From positions 62,001-126,000 of the forward strand of contig JAJFFC010000008.1 of assembly GCA_021776795.1 (NCBI GenBank): DNA of 64,000 bases. Reading direction: 5' to 3'. Each line of letters begins with the position of its first letter. The first letter of the stretch is position 1. Below the pieces are notes generated by a model, which saw only the letters and a list, made by a program, of their open reading frames with translations, made no database searches and was not told where the DNA came from. Source of the DNA: Planctomycetota bacterium (GTDB lineage Bacteria > Planctomycetota > UBA1135). Positions 51,446 through 61,300 of this stretch are shown here, piece by piece. The position numbers and the translations under genes were made by a program.

Positions 51446-54311
51446 GCACCGCGCGCAAAGCACTTCGCAACTCAGCCAAGGTATAGGGCTTCGCCAAAAA
51501 GGCGAACATGTCCTCGCGGCTGAGTTGCTGGCGCACTTCCTCCTCGGCATAACCACTCGACATCAAGACGGGGAGGCCGGGTTGTAGGTCGTGGATTTTG
51601 GCGAGCACTTCCAGACCAGACATGCCTGGCATGGTGAGGTCAAGCATCACCAAACTCCATTCTTCACCACTAGGCTGAGTGGAGATTTCCTTCAGGGCGT
51701 CGCTGCCATTGCTGACTACGGAAACCTGGAAGCCAAGCCGCTCTAACATTTCGCGGCCAAGAAGGCGGACAGTTTCATCGTCATCGACCAAGAGAACACG
51801 GCCGCTACCAAGCCAACCATGGTCTTCGAGCTGATGTGACTCCACCATTTCATTAAGCGCGTTTTCGCTCACCGGAAATTGCAAGCGGAAGGCAGTGCCG
51901 CTGCCCACGGTGCTCATCACTTCGATGCCTCCACCATGCCCGCCCATGATGCCGAGAACGGCGGCCATTCCTAATCCACGGCCGGCAAATTTGGTCGAGA
52001 AGAAAGGGTCATACATGCGGCCAAGGATTGTCTCGTCCATGCCCTTGCCTTCATCTTGAACTAAGAGTTCGATGTAACTCCCAGTCGCCGGCACCGCCAG
52101 CCCACCTTGGGATGGCTCGGCATGCACCACTGACTCTTCAAGGACGAGAGTGATCGTACCCCCTTGATCCTGCATGGCCTCTGCGGCATTCACAATCAAG
52201 TTCATGATGACTTGGCGAATTTGGGTGGCATCGGCCTCGACCAATAAGGGTCGGTTCGGCGGGGTGAAGTGCAAGGTCAGGTTGCCCCCTAAAGAGGCAC
52301 GCATGAGCTTGACCATGCCGGCAACCAGATCGCCCATGTCGATGGTTTCTACGCGCAAGAGTCCGCGCCCGGAATAGGCCAACATTTGCCTACATAGATC
52401 GGCCGCACGACGCGCGGCATGTTCAATCGAACTCACCAAACCGTGAGCACGCGAATTTTCATCAAGATCCTCCCGTGCCAAATCGGCGTTACCAAGAATA
52501 GCAACCAGCAAGTTATTGAAATCATGCGCTACCCCGCTTGCCATCAGGCCTAGGCTTTCGAGTTTTTGCGCGTGGAGAACTTGGGATTCTAGTTCGCGCT
52601 TCTGGCGCATCGCTTCGTTGGTTTCAGCGCCCACCAAAAGGCGCACAGTAAAGCTCACGAGGTCTAAACCAAACTGAATCTCGTCATCGCGCCAGCGCCG
52701 CGCTTTGTCGACTTCGGATAAACGCAAAATCCCTACCACCTTTCCTTCGCGTCGAATCGGGATATCGAGCATGGATTTCACCGATCGCTCTTGTAGGAAT
52801 CCTTGGGGGAACTCCCTTAGCCGCTCATCTTCTAGTGGATGCTCAAAAGCAAGGGCTCGACTGCTTTCCAAAGCTGCCAAATACTGCGGCATGGCCTGGA
52901 GATTATGAAACACTCCACGAAAATGCTCCTTCTTGGCCCGAACAAAAAGATCGCGACTCACCAGCCGAGAACAATCTTCATTGACCAACATCAGACTTGC
53001 CCTTCCTACATCAAGAATCTCGCAGGCTGTCTCGGTCAGGCGGGCAAAGGCAAGATCCATCTCGCGCGAACTCAGCCCAGGATCGGTGGTCAAGCTTTGA
53101 ATGGCCCGATGCTGACGCCCAATGCGCTTGCGCCTTTCTGTGCGTGCGCGTTCCGCGGCAACTTGCTCGCTAATGTCCTCCAGGGATCCCGCCATGACCA
53201 TAGGTTCACCCGCGGCATCTCGTTCCACGGTGCCCCGCGCGCGAAACATGCGGTATTTGCCATCACGGTGACGCAAGCGATAACGCACGTCATAGGGCTC
53301 GTTGTGCTTCAGGTGGCGGCGCGTGGCCTCTTTGACGGTCTCAACGTCATCAGGATGCATGAAGCTCCAAAGCATGCCCTCCTTCGGCTGGATCTCGTCT
53401 GTTTCGTAGCCAAGCAGTTCTTTGAAACGAGGTGACCAGTAAATGGTCCCACGAACAATATGCCATTCCCAAATGCCGTCAGAAGTACCGGCAACGGCTC
53501 GCGCAAAGCGCCGTTCCGACTCTTGGAGCTGAAGCTGCGCCCGCCTACGATCGGTGACATCGTGAACAATGCTGAATAAGCGCAACCCCTGCGGCGTGTG
53601 AAGCGGACCAGAGAACACTTCGACATCACGAACTTCGCCGGATTTCAATCGATGTTGGAACTCAAAGTAGAGTTGCTCGGTACGCGAAGCTCTCCCCGCC
53701 AATGCCATCATTTCTTCGCGCGGTAAGGTGTTGATGTCTTGCAAGCCCAAACCCATAATTTCCTCATGGCTGTAACCATAAAAATCGCAAGCAGCCTGGT
53801 TTGCCTCGACAATACTTCCTGTAGCCGGATCGCTGACTAACTTAATCGCCAAGTTCGCTTCGAACATTTGGCGATAGCGCTTCTCACTTTCCTGCAAGGC
53901 CTGAAGAGCACTTTGACTCTCAGTAATGTCCTGGGTCATACCCAGAATGCGCGTGATCTCTCCCTGTTCATTACGTAGTGGAGACATCCAACTGGCGCAA
54001 TGTACCGGCCCGCGCTTGGTCAACAGGTGAAAGGCATAGTGCGAGGTCTCGCCTTGCAGAGCCTTTTCCAACAAGCCAAGGATGCGATCGATTTCGTCTT
54101 CACCAACCGCACTACTCAATGGTTGACCGAGAACCTGGCTTTCATGCTCGACTCCAAGTAGCTCCAACCCTGCGGGATTAATCGCGATGATGGTGCCATT
54201 GGGAGCAAACTCATGCACGCAAACTGGGGCATGAGCGACCAAAGCCTGTAGGCGCTGGCTGTCACGGGCCACGAAAGACTCATGGCCAAACTTGCTGGAT
54301 TCAGGGGGCAC
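51432..54311 (-). CDS. Cytosolic hybrid histidine kinase (3 PAS, GAF, HisKA, HATPase, REC)
   Basis: 959 residues from a GTG at 54311, with no membrane segment. Domains in order: PAS about 17-133, PAS 142-258, PAS 263-383 (each PAC ends in a DITE/DVTD/DISE-like motif), GAF about 400-560, HisKA with phospho-His596 (GVAHDFNNLL, NtrB-like), HATPase 690-812 with N-box NLIVNAAEAM and G-box DEGKGMDE, and REC 838-955 with Asp891 and Lys941. Three PAS plus GAF suggest sensing of a small ligand, redox state or light. No output regulator is adjacent, so the target is unknown. Its end overlaps the aldehyde dehydrogenase gene. Confidence 0.93.
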   Translation of the reverse strand: MPPESSKFGHESFVARDSQRLQALVAHAPVCVHEFAPNGTIIAINPAGLELLGVEHESQVLGQPLSSAVGEDEIDRILGLLEKALQGETSHYAFHLLTKRGPVHCASWMSPLRNEQGEITRILGMTQDITESQSALQALQESEKRYRQMFEANLAIKLVSDPATGSIVEANQAACDFYGYSHEEIMGLGLQDINTLPREEMMALAGRASRTEQLYFEFQHRLKSGEVRDVEVFSGPLHTPQGLRLFSIVHDVTDRRRAQLQLQESERRFARAVAGTSDGIWEWHIVRGTIYWSPRFKELLGYETDEIQPKEGMLWSFMHPDDVETVKEATRRHLKHNEPYDVRYRLRHRDGKYRMFRARGTVERDAAGEPMVMAGSLEDISEQVAAERARTERRKRIGRQHRAIQSLTTDPGLSSREMDLAFARLTETACEILDVGRASLMLVNEDCSRLVSRDLFVRAKKEHFRGVFHNLQAMPQYLAALESSRALAFEHPLEDERLREFPQGFLQERSVKSMLDIPIRREGKVVGILRLSEVDKARRWRDDEIQFGLDLVSFTVRLLVGAETNEAMRQKRELESQVLHAQKLESLGLMASGVAHDFNNLLVAILGNADLAREDLDENSRAHGLVSSIEHAARRAADLCRQMLAYSGRGLLRVETIDMGDLVAGMVKLMRASLGGNLTLHFTPPNRPLLVEADATQIRQVIMNLIVNAAEAMQDQGGTITLVLEESVVHAEPSQGGLAVPATGSYIELLVQDEGKGMDETILGRMYDPFFSTKFAGRGLGMAAVLGIMGGHGGGIEVMSTVGSGTAFRLQFPVSENALNEMVESHQLEDHGWLGSGRVLLVDDDETVRLLGREMLERLGFQVSVVSNGSDALKEISTQPSGEEWSLVMLDLTMPGMSGLEVLAKIHDLQPGLPVLMSSGYAEEEVRQQLSREDMFAFLAKPYTLAELRSALRAVLSSG

Positions 54312-54349
54312 CCTTCCAGCATACGAAACCAGGCTGCAAAATCGTAGGC

Positions 54350-55204
54350 CTAACGGACAAAGTCCAACGGCGGCATCTCGGGAACCAATCCGGCATCCTG
54401 AGCGCGCTGGAGGAATAGGCGAACCGCCTCGCGACCGTCGTCGCCATAGTCCAAGGTTCGTTGGTTGACGTACATGGCGATGAATTCATCGGCCTGCGCC
54501 AAGTTGAGATCGCGACCGAACTGCAAGGAGTAGGCCACCGCTTCTTCGCGGTTATCCAAGCCGTAACGAATCGAATCTTGCAACAACTTAGAAACCACCG
54601 GCAACAACTCGCCGAGGTCGCGGCGAATTGTGTTGCCGCCTAGTGGAAGTGGCAAACCGCCGGTTTGCTCCGCCCACCATACGCCCAGATCTTGCAACAA
54701 GACTAGGCCCTGCTCTTGGAAAGTCAGTTGCCCTTCGTGAATCAACACGCCAGCGTCGACTTCTCCCTCAGCAACGGCATCGGGAATGCGATCAAAGTCG
54801 ACAATTTTGTAGTCGTACTCACCGAGACTCATTTGTGCAGCGAGGTGTGCCGAGGTCCACTCGCCGGGAATCGCCAATCGCTTGCCTTTGCCTTTTTGTA
54901 AATCGGAAAAGGACATCTCTTCGCGCGCGACAATCCGTGGGCCATAGCCTTCGCCCATGGACGCGCCATGATTCAGCAAGGCATAGCGGTCGGCGACGAA
55001 GGCATAACCATGAATTGACACCGCAGTGATGTCGTACTCGCCCTTCAGCGCACGGCGATTCAGGGTTTCGATGTCCTCGAGCTTGTGCTCAAAGCGCAGG
55101 TCCCCCGTATCCAGACGGTCCGCCGCAAGGGCGAAATGCATGAAGGCATCGTCGGGATCGGGGCTGTGACCGAGAAGCAGCGTGCGGTGGGCAGTGGTGT
55201 CCAT
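54350..55204 (-). CDS. MqnA/MqnD-family protein (futalosine menaquinone pathway or related)
   Basis: 284 residues. The N-terminus LLLGHSPDPDDAFMHFALAADRL matches the MqnD/MqnA periplasmic-binding-protein-like fold (GYSPxPNDTF-type in MqnD). Then TLNRRALKGEYDITAVSIHGYAFVAD and GVLIHEGQLTFQEQGLVLLQDLGVWW are typical. MqnD makes 1,4-dihydroxy-6-naphthoate from cyclic dehypoxanthine futalosine. The family also contains paralogues of unassigned function in planctomycetes, and no other mqn gene is in the window, so the step is not certain. Confidence 0.8.
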   Translation of the reverse strand: MDTTAHRTLLLGHSPDPDDAFMHFALAADRLDTGDLRFEHKLEDIETLNRRALKGEYDITAVSIHGYAFVADRYALLNHGASMGEGYGPRIVAREEMSFSDLQKGKGKRLAIPGEWTSAHLAAQMSLGEYDYKIVDFDRIPDAVAEGEVDAGVLIHEGQLTFQEQGLVLLQDLGVWWAEQTGGLPLPLGGNTIRRDLGELLPVVSKLLQDSIRYGLDNREEAVAYSLQFGRDLNLAQADEFIAMYVNQRTLDYGDDGREAVRLFLQRAQDAGLVPEMPPLDFVR

Positions 55205-55258
55205 GACACCGCCATTTTAGAAATGCCTACCCTCTCTGGGCGCAGGCATTCCGAAGTC

Positions 55259-56194
55259 TCAATCGCGGAGGAGGAATTCTTCCAGATCTTCCCGCATATC
55301 CGCCAAGTTGTAGCTGTCATTACACACCGCAGCGTGGAAGATATGCTCCAGATGACGAGGTGCCAGCGCATTCAGTTCGCGCATCGGCGGGTAGGCCAGA
55401 AACAACGAAAGACTCAGGCCGCGGTCCTCTTCGCTGTGGCAATCGTGTCCAGTGCCGGCTAGGGACCATGGCACACGATCGAAGGGCAAAGCGCCCACTA
55501 AAAGTTCATAAAGAATGATGCCAAGGGCTTGGGTGTCGCCTTTGTCATCCCAACGCAGAAAGGGGTTGTACCAGGGAGTGGTGACAATGCGGTCCTCGCG
55601 GCAGGATTCGGGGACCGGGTCGAGCAGAAAGACTTCCTCTTGCTCACTGACCATGATGTTCTCCGGCTTGAGGTCACCATGACAGGTCCAGCCCATGTCT
55701 TGCAGAGCTTGCACCTGCTTGCAGGCGTCGAGCAGCCAGCTAAGCTTGACTCCTTCCATGGAGCGAATGCGTTCGCGCAGTGTTGAGCCAGCGAGGTAAT
55801 CCATGACCAGGACGGGCCGGCCATTCTTCTCGACGACTTCGTGTAGACGTGGCACGCCGCGGCCCTGAGCCAGGCGTAACAGCTTGGCTTCTTCGAGCAA
55901 CAAGCTATCGACTTCCTCGCTATCCAAGACCTCGGCCTTGGCGCCATCGACCGGGTCCAAGAACATGGCCTCGGCCGGGCACTCGTCGGGGCTGACGGCA
56001 CGCGGATCGCGTGTCACCGTGACCTCGCCAAAGCGGGGCAAAAAGCGTCCGCCGCCACTGTCATCCCCTACTTTGAGGGCGACAACATTGCCGGCGGCGT
56101 CGTGGGCCCGGTACACCTGCGCGAAGGCGCCTCTTCCGAGGAAACCATCGACTAAGTAGGGTCCGATTTTCTGTCCTGTTTGGATCTGCAACAT
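55259..56194 (-). CDS. Atypical serine/threonine protein kinase
   Basis: 311 residues from the ATG at 56194; a GTG at 56227 is the alternative. The kinase fold has glycine loop GFLGRGAFAQV (about 17-27), ATP Lys41, an alpha-C Glu near 101, catalytic loop HGDLKPEN with Asp174 and Asn179, and metal-binding Asp192 in DPV instead of DFG. An insert of about 50 residues separates beta3 from alpha-C. The C-lobe is divergent. There is no membrane helix or sensor domain. It may be active, since the Lys/Asp/Asn/Asp set is intact. The substrate is unknown; the gene is divergent from methionine aminopeptidase. Confidence 0.85.
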   Translation of the reverse strand: MLQIQTGQKIGPYLVDGFLGRGAFAQVYRAHDAAGNVVALKVGDDSGGGRFLPRFGEVTVTRDPRAVSPDECPAEAMFLDPVDGAKAEVLDSEEVDSLLLEEAKLLRLAQGRGVPRLHEVVEKNGRPVLVMDYLAGSTLRERIRSMEGVKLSWLLDACKQVQALQDMGWTCHGDLKPENIMVSEQEEVFLLDPVPESCREDRIVTTPWYNPFLRWDDKGDTQALGIILYELLVGALPFDRVPWSLAGTGHDCHSEEDRGLSLSLFLAYPPMRELNALAPRHLEHIFHAAVCNDSYNLADMREDLEEFLLRD

Positions 56195-56247
56195 GGGGTG
56201 TTGATGGGGTCCATTCCCTATCGGCACAAGCGGAAGGCTGGCTTAAA

Positions 56248-57204
56248 ATGCTGTCTCAGGCATTTCTCGCCCACCCCAAAATGACCTCAGCCAGCCTCCC
56301 AGCCCTAGAACCCGGCGCCGCGGATCAATTCCGCGCTGCGGGGCGGATTGCCCGTGATGCCCGCAAGCTCGCGGTCCAGCTCATCCGCCCAGGAGCCCGC
56401 CTCGCCGACGTCATGGACGAAGTCGAGCGCTTTATCGTAGCCGAGGGCGGCGGCATGGCCTTCCCGGCCCAGACCAGCCGCAACCACATTGCGGCCCACT
56501 ATTGCCCGGCGCCCAAAGACCGCACTACCTATCAAGACGAAGATGTGGTCAAAGTCGATATCGGTGTCGAGGTCAATGGCTATGTCGCTGACAATGCTCA
56601 GACGGTGTATTTGGGCGAAGACCCTCGCTATCACAAGCTGATTCAGGCTTCTGCCGCCGGTTTAGAGGCCGCGATTCAGACGGCTGGCCCAGGGGTGGCG
56701 GTGCGCGATATCGCGATGGCGATTGAGGGCGCAATTCTGGAGCACGGCTTCCGCCCGGTGACCAATCTCACCGGCCATGGCGTGGCACGTTGGAAAGTCC
56801 ACACCGCCCCGCAAATCCCGGCCGTCGCCGATCGCTGGACTCGTGGCACCTTGGAAGAAGGCATGGTGGTGGCGATTGAACCTTTTGCCACCAATGGTTC
56901 CGGACCGGTGCAAGAAGCCGGCAAGTCCGAAATCTTCATGCTGCTCAAGACCCCGCGCAAGCTGAAGGGCATCGACCATGCCGTGTGGGGCGTGATTGAT
57001 GGCATGAATGGACTGCCCTTCTCGCGGCGCACATTGGCGAATTTGCCCGAAGAAGCGGTCGAAAATTCCATCGGGCGATTGCGCCGAACGGGTTGCCTGA
57101 TTGACTTTCCGCCTTTGGTCGATTCCGACCCGGCTGTGCGCATTGCGCAGACCGAGCACACCATGATCGTCACTTCCAGTGGCGTGGAAGTGACGACTGC
57201 CTAG
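56248..57204 (+). CDS. map: Methionine aminopeptidase, type II (archaeal/eukaryotic-like)
   Basis: 318 residues from the ATG at 56248 (GGAAGG about 10 bases upstream); Met12 at 56281 is possible. Metal ligands are Asp104, Asp115 (KVDIGVEVNGYVADNAQTVYLG), His177 (LTGHGVARWKVH), Glu211 (VVAIEPFA) and Glu303 (QTEHTMIV). The spacing between the His and the last Glu is enlarged by the roughly 60-residue helical insert that defines type II enzymes, as in archaea and eukaryotic MetAP2. Bacteria normally carry the shorter type I. It would remove initiator Met from nascent chains. Confidence 0.9.
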   Translation: MLSQAFLAHPKMTSASLPALEPGAADQFRAAGRIARDARKLAVQLIRPGARLADVMDEVERFIVAEGGGMAFPAQTSRNHIAAHYCPAPKDRTTYQDEDVVKVDIGVEVNGYVADNAQTVYLGEDPRYHKLIQASAAGLEAAIQTAGPGVAVRDIAMAIEGAILEHGFRPVTNLTGHGVARWKVHTAPQIPAVADRWTRGTLEEGMVVAIEPFATNGSGPVQEAGKSEIFMLLKTPRKLKGIDHAVWGVIDGMNGLPFSRRTLANLPEEAVENSIGRLRRTGCLIDFPPLVDSDPAVRIAQTEHTMIVTSSGVEVTTA

Positions 57205-57230
57205 CCTGCGCTCAGATGGGCAGGCCTGAC

Positions 57231-58286
57231 TTAGGCCTGTTCGACGCCAGAGCGCACCGCTTCGATGCGACGCTCGGCAAAACGGTCGGCGGCGGTGGCG
57301 GTCGGAATGCCCTCTTCGTCTGCGATGGCGAAGATTTTGCGCATGTTCTCACGAATGAGTTCCATGTTCGCCATGGCGCGGTCTTCCTTGTAACCGCCAG
57401 GCTGCATCTCGTCGTAGACATTAATCAAACCAGCGGCGTTAACCACATAGTCTGGCGCGTAACGAATGCCGCGGTCGCGCAGCAACTCGCCGTGGCGGAC
57501 ATCCATGAGCTGGTTGTTGGCGGCGCCGCAGATGGCCCTGCAGTTGAGCAAAGGCAAGGTTTCGTCGTTGATCGAGCCGCCTAGTGCGCAGGGCGCGTAG
57601 ACATCGCATTCGACCGAACGGATGGCGTCGGGATGAACGACTTGGCCACCGGTGACCTTGGCCAGATCTTCGGCAGCTTCCTGTTTAATGTCGGCGACGA
57701 TAATCTTGCCGCCTTCCTTGGCGATGAGCTCGGCGTAAACCTTACCGACCGAACCCGCGCCTTCGATGGCGATTGTCTTGCCGGCAACGCTGTCAGAGCC
57801 GTAGACATCTTCGAGGGTGGCCTTGAGACCGAGGAACACGCCCCAGGCCGTCTTCGGCGAGGGATTTCCGGACTTGCCAGCCAAGCCGGTAACGTGCTTG
57901 GTGCGGCGGTTGATGATGTCCATATCCTCAACCTTGGTGTTGACGTCTTCGGCAGTGATGTACTGCCCGTCAAAGGACTCGACGAAATCGCCCATGGCCT
58001 CGAAAAAGGCCTCGGACTTCATGGAGGGGTCGCCGATGATCACTGACTTGCCGCCACCGAGGTTTAAACCCGCACAGGCGGCCTTGTAAGTCATGCCGCT
58101 CGAGAGCCGGAGCACGTCTGTAAGTGCTTCCTGCTCCGAGGCATAGGGCCATAGGCGCATGCCGCCGAGGGCAGGGCCAAGGACGGTGTTGTGCACCGAA
58201 ATGATGGCATGAAGGCCGGATTTTGGATCGACGGCGCGACGCACGCGCTCGTAGCCTTCGACGGGGATGTCAGTAATGTCAACCAT
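57231..58286 (-). CDS. Leu/Glu/Phe/Val dehydrogenase-family enzyme (leucine-dehydrogenase-like)
   Basis: 351 residues from the ATG at 58286; a TTG three codons earlier is not needed. Catalytic Lys80 is in LGGGKSVI and Lys68 in SSGMTYKAA, after GPALGGMRLWPY. The Rossmann fold has AIEGAGSVGKVYAELI. These NAD-linked enzymes deaminate branched-chain amino acids to keto acids; leucine dehydrogenase is the nearest by length (about 350-365) and motifs. With the CoA-transferase and thiolases, branched-chain degradation is a plausible theme. Confidence 0.9.
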   Translation of the reverse strand: MVDITDIPVEGYERVRRAVDPKSGLHAIISVHNTVLGPALGGMRLWPYASEQEALTDVLRLSSGMTYKAACAGLNLGGGKSVIIGDPSMKSEAFFEAMGDFVESFDGQYITAEDVNTKVEDMDIINRRTKHVTGLAGKSGNPSPKTAWGVFLGLKATLEDVYGSDSVAGKTIAIEGAGSVGKVYAELIAKEGGKIIVADIKQEAAEDLAKVTGGQVVHPDAIRSVECDVYAPCALGGSINDETLPLLNCRAICGAANNQLMDVRHGELLRDRGIRYAPDYVVNAAGLINVYDEMQPGGYKEDRAMANMELIRENMRKIFAIADEEGIPTATAADRFAERRIEAVRSGVEQA

Positions 58287-58372
58287 GGTTCCCAACAGCG
58301 GAATTCGGGGATGTCTGGTGGGGATCAGACTCGGTATTATGCCCTAGCGGCCGGAGTGATGCGACCGAACGA

Positions 58373-61300
58373 ATGAACGCCTCTACCGATCCTGTCTTCG
58401 TAGCCCTGGCCTCTCTGGGCCCTGATTTAGAGCACGATGGCCTCTTTTTCCTCGAAGCTTGGTCCTTTACGACGGAAGGTGGCCCCGAAGCCGTCATTCC
58501 GGCATTGTGGTGTAGCCCCTTTCTAGCGGGTGAGCCGCCGCAGCATGCCCCCCGCCGCCTGGCCGATTGCGGCCTGACCGGCGAAAAACTGGCCGAGCTG
58601 CCGCATTGGCGCGAAGTTCTTCCCGCACTGTTGGCCGACCTGAGCGCACGCCCTGTGGTGGTGATGGACGACGCCGCCAGTTTCTTGGGGCGCTTCCGCC
58701 TCTTGTGCCCAGGCTTGGAGCCACCACGGGTGCTTGCGCTCACCGACCTCGCCACCTTCCTTCATCCGCGGCGCGGGGAATTGCAACCGCAAGCCTTGTT
58801 GCAGTCTTGGTGTGGACAAAGCGCCAGCACCCCCATCGAGGCATCGTGGTTGCGCCAACTCCTGACGGCCTTGGTGCGCGGTCACTTCGAGCGCCCTTCA
58901 CGCGTGCGCCAACTGTTTGCCCGTGGATTGGCCGAGCTATTGGAGGACCCAGGCCAAGCGGCGGCGGAACAAAGTCGCGAATGGCTGGAATTGATTGCTG
59001 ATTTACTCAATCAACCCAGTCGCTTTGGAGCCGGTGGCCAAGATGACGACGCCTTGTTCTTCGCCGAACTGGAAGACGGCGCCTTCGAAGACGATGTCGA
59101 CCGCTCACCGCTCGACCTCGATCGTTTGTTGCGCGACTTGACGCCGCGTTTCAGCGAAGACTACCGCTTAGATTTCGATCAGCTCGACGCCCTATCTTCC
59201 CGCCAAGAAGATCGTGCGCCTCTCAGCGAAGAAGCCAAACAACGGCTATCGGCCTACTTTGATTTGCTGCCGAAGCATTTTGCCAAAGATGGCGAAGATC
59301 CCAAGGAGCGGCCGGGACAGCGCGCCTTGGCCGAAGCCATGAGCTCCAGTTTGGAACGTGAGCAGGCTTACTTGTTGGCCGATGCCCCTACTGGCACTGG
59401 CAAGACCTTGGCTTATCTGGGTCCCTTGTTGTTGTGGGCAGAGGAGAACCAAACGCGGGTTGCGGTCAGCACCTATACCCGGGCCCTGCAGGAGCAAGCC
59501 TTTTTCCGCGAACTGCCCCGTGCCTTGGATTTGCTCGAGTCTGCGGGTTTGCCGCGGGCACAACGGCCACGCGTTGCCTTACTCAAAGGCCGCGCCAACT
59601 ACATTTGCGGCCGCGCCATTCTCGACGCGGCTCCAGAGCCTTCGTCGGCAAGTGCGGTGGCGCGCGCCACCTGGTTGCGCTTGGCGCTGTTCTTCTTGGA
59701 GGACCCCAGCGCCGACCTCGACGGCTTCCCGGTCATGCCAGGAATGCCCGCAGGCCACCCCGCTCAAGTCTTGCGCGCAGCCGATGGCATGTTGCGCAAG
59801 GTTCGCGCACTTCCCAACTGTTGCCGCGGACGCGCCGCCAAACGCTGTGCCGCCGGAGTCCGCACTTTGCGCGCAGAACGTGCGCACTTGGTCGTGACCA
59901 ACCATGCCTATTTATTGGCGCGGCCCGATGACTTCTCGCATGTGCTGTGTGATGAATGTGATCACTTACATGAGGTCACCCTGTCTGCGCGGAGTTTTGA
60001 TATTGAGTTAGATGAAGTCACCGACTTGGTGAACAACCTACGGCGCAAACGCCGGCGCGACAGTGGGGCCTTAGCGGTGCTTGGGCCGTTCCTGGAGCGC
60101 CTGCACCTGGGAGAGAACGGCGAGCGTTTGCTGGGTGCCGCCGAGGAAAGTGAAAGCTTTACTTCCGGCCTAGATGCCGCAGCTCATGTCACCGCGCGCG
60201 AGATGCGCGCCTTCGACGAGTACCGGCGTGAGGTTTCGCCTTCCATGGCCAAGGAAGAAACTGCCTTCCTGCTGCATGAGTACATGTCTTCCGGCCGCGG
60301 CGATGGCCTCCTAACCGCCTTGCGTGGTCTGCGTGAAGCGGTCGATGGATTAGATAGTGCGCTGCGCACGGTGATTGAAGAGTTGGGTGACTTGCCGCAA
60401 CGTCGGGCGCGGAAGTTGCGCTGGGAGTTACTACGCCCGCTTGAGGTGCTCGCTCATTGGCGCGAAGGATTAACCCTGTGGCTGGGTGGCGATTCCGATG
60501 AAGGCGATTTCTCCGACACCTTCCACTTTGAAGCGCTATTCGAGCAGCGGCAGAAACCATTGTTGGCTCTGAAGTTACTGCTCCCGCAAGAGTGGTTGGG
60601 CAAAGTTTATTACCCCTCGTTGCGCCATGCCTTCCTGGTCAGCGCCACCGCGCGTCTGCGTGGAGGCTTCAAAGCCATGTCCGGTTACCTGGGCTTAGAC
60701 TTGGTCACCAAGGACAACCCAGAGATCTCCCCCGAGTCCATCTCCACCTTCCGCGGCGCTCCTTACTTCGACCACAAGGCCGCGTTGTACTGCGTGCCTG
60801 AAGACGCTCCGCCCTATGCCTATCGCGGTCCCGATGCCGATGATTGGCTGGAGTATGTCGAAGATGTGTTGTTGTTCCTGGCCGAACGCACGCGCGGGCG
60901 CACCTTAGGTTTGTTCACCAACCGCGTGTTGCTACAACGTGTCGGCGAACGCTTGGCGCCGCGCTTTCGCGCTTTGTCACTTCCCTTCTATTGGCAAGGC
61001 ATGCCGGGCTTCCGCAAAGAGGAAATCATGCGCCGCTTCCGCCAAAACGAAGATGCAGTGCTGCTTGGCCTCGATACCTTCTGGTTCGGTGTCGACTTTC
61101 CGGGAACCACTTGTGAATATGTGGTCATTCCCAAACTCCCCTACGGCGCGCCCGATGATTACATGACCGCACAACAAGCGCGTATGGGTTGGGGGCCGCA
61201 GCGACATCGCATTTATCTACCCAAGGCTTTGGCCATGTTCCGCCAAGGTTGTGGTCGTTTGATTCGTACCGACAAAGACCGCGGCGCAGTGATGATTCTC

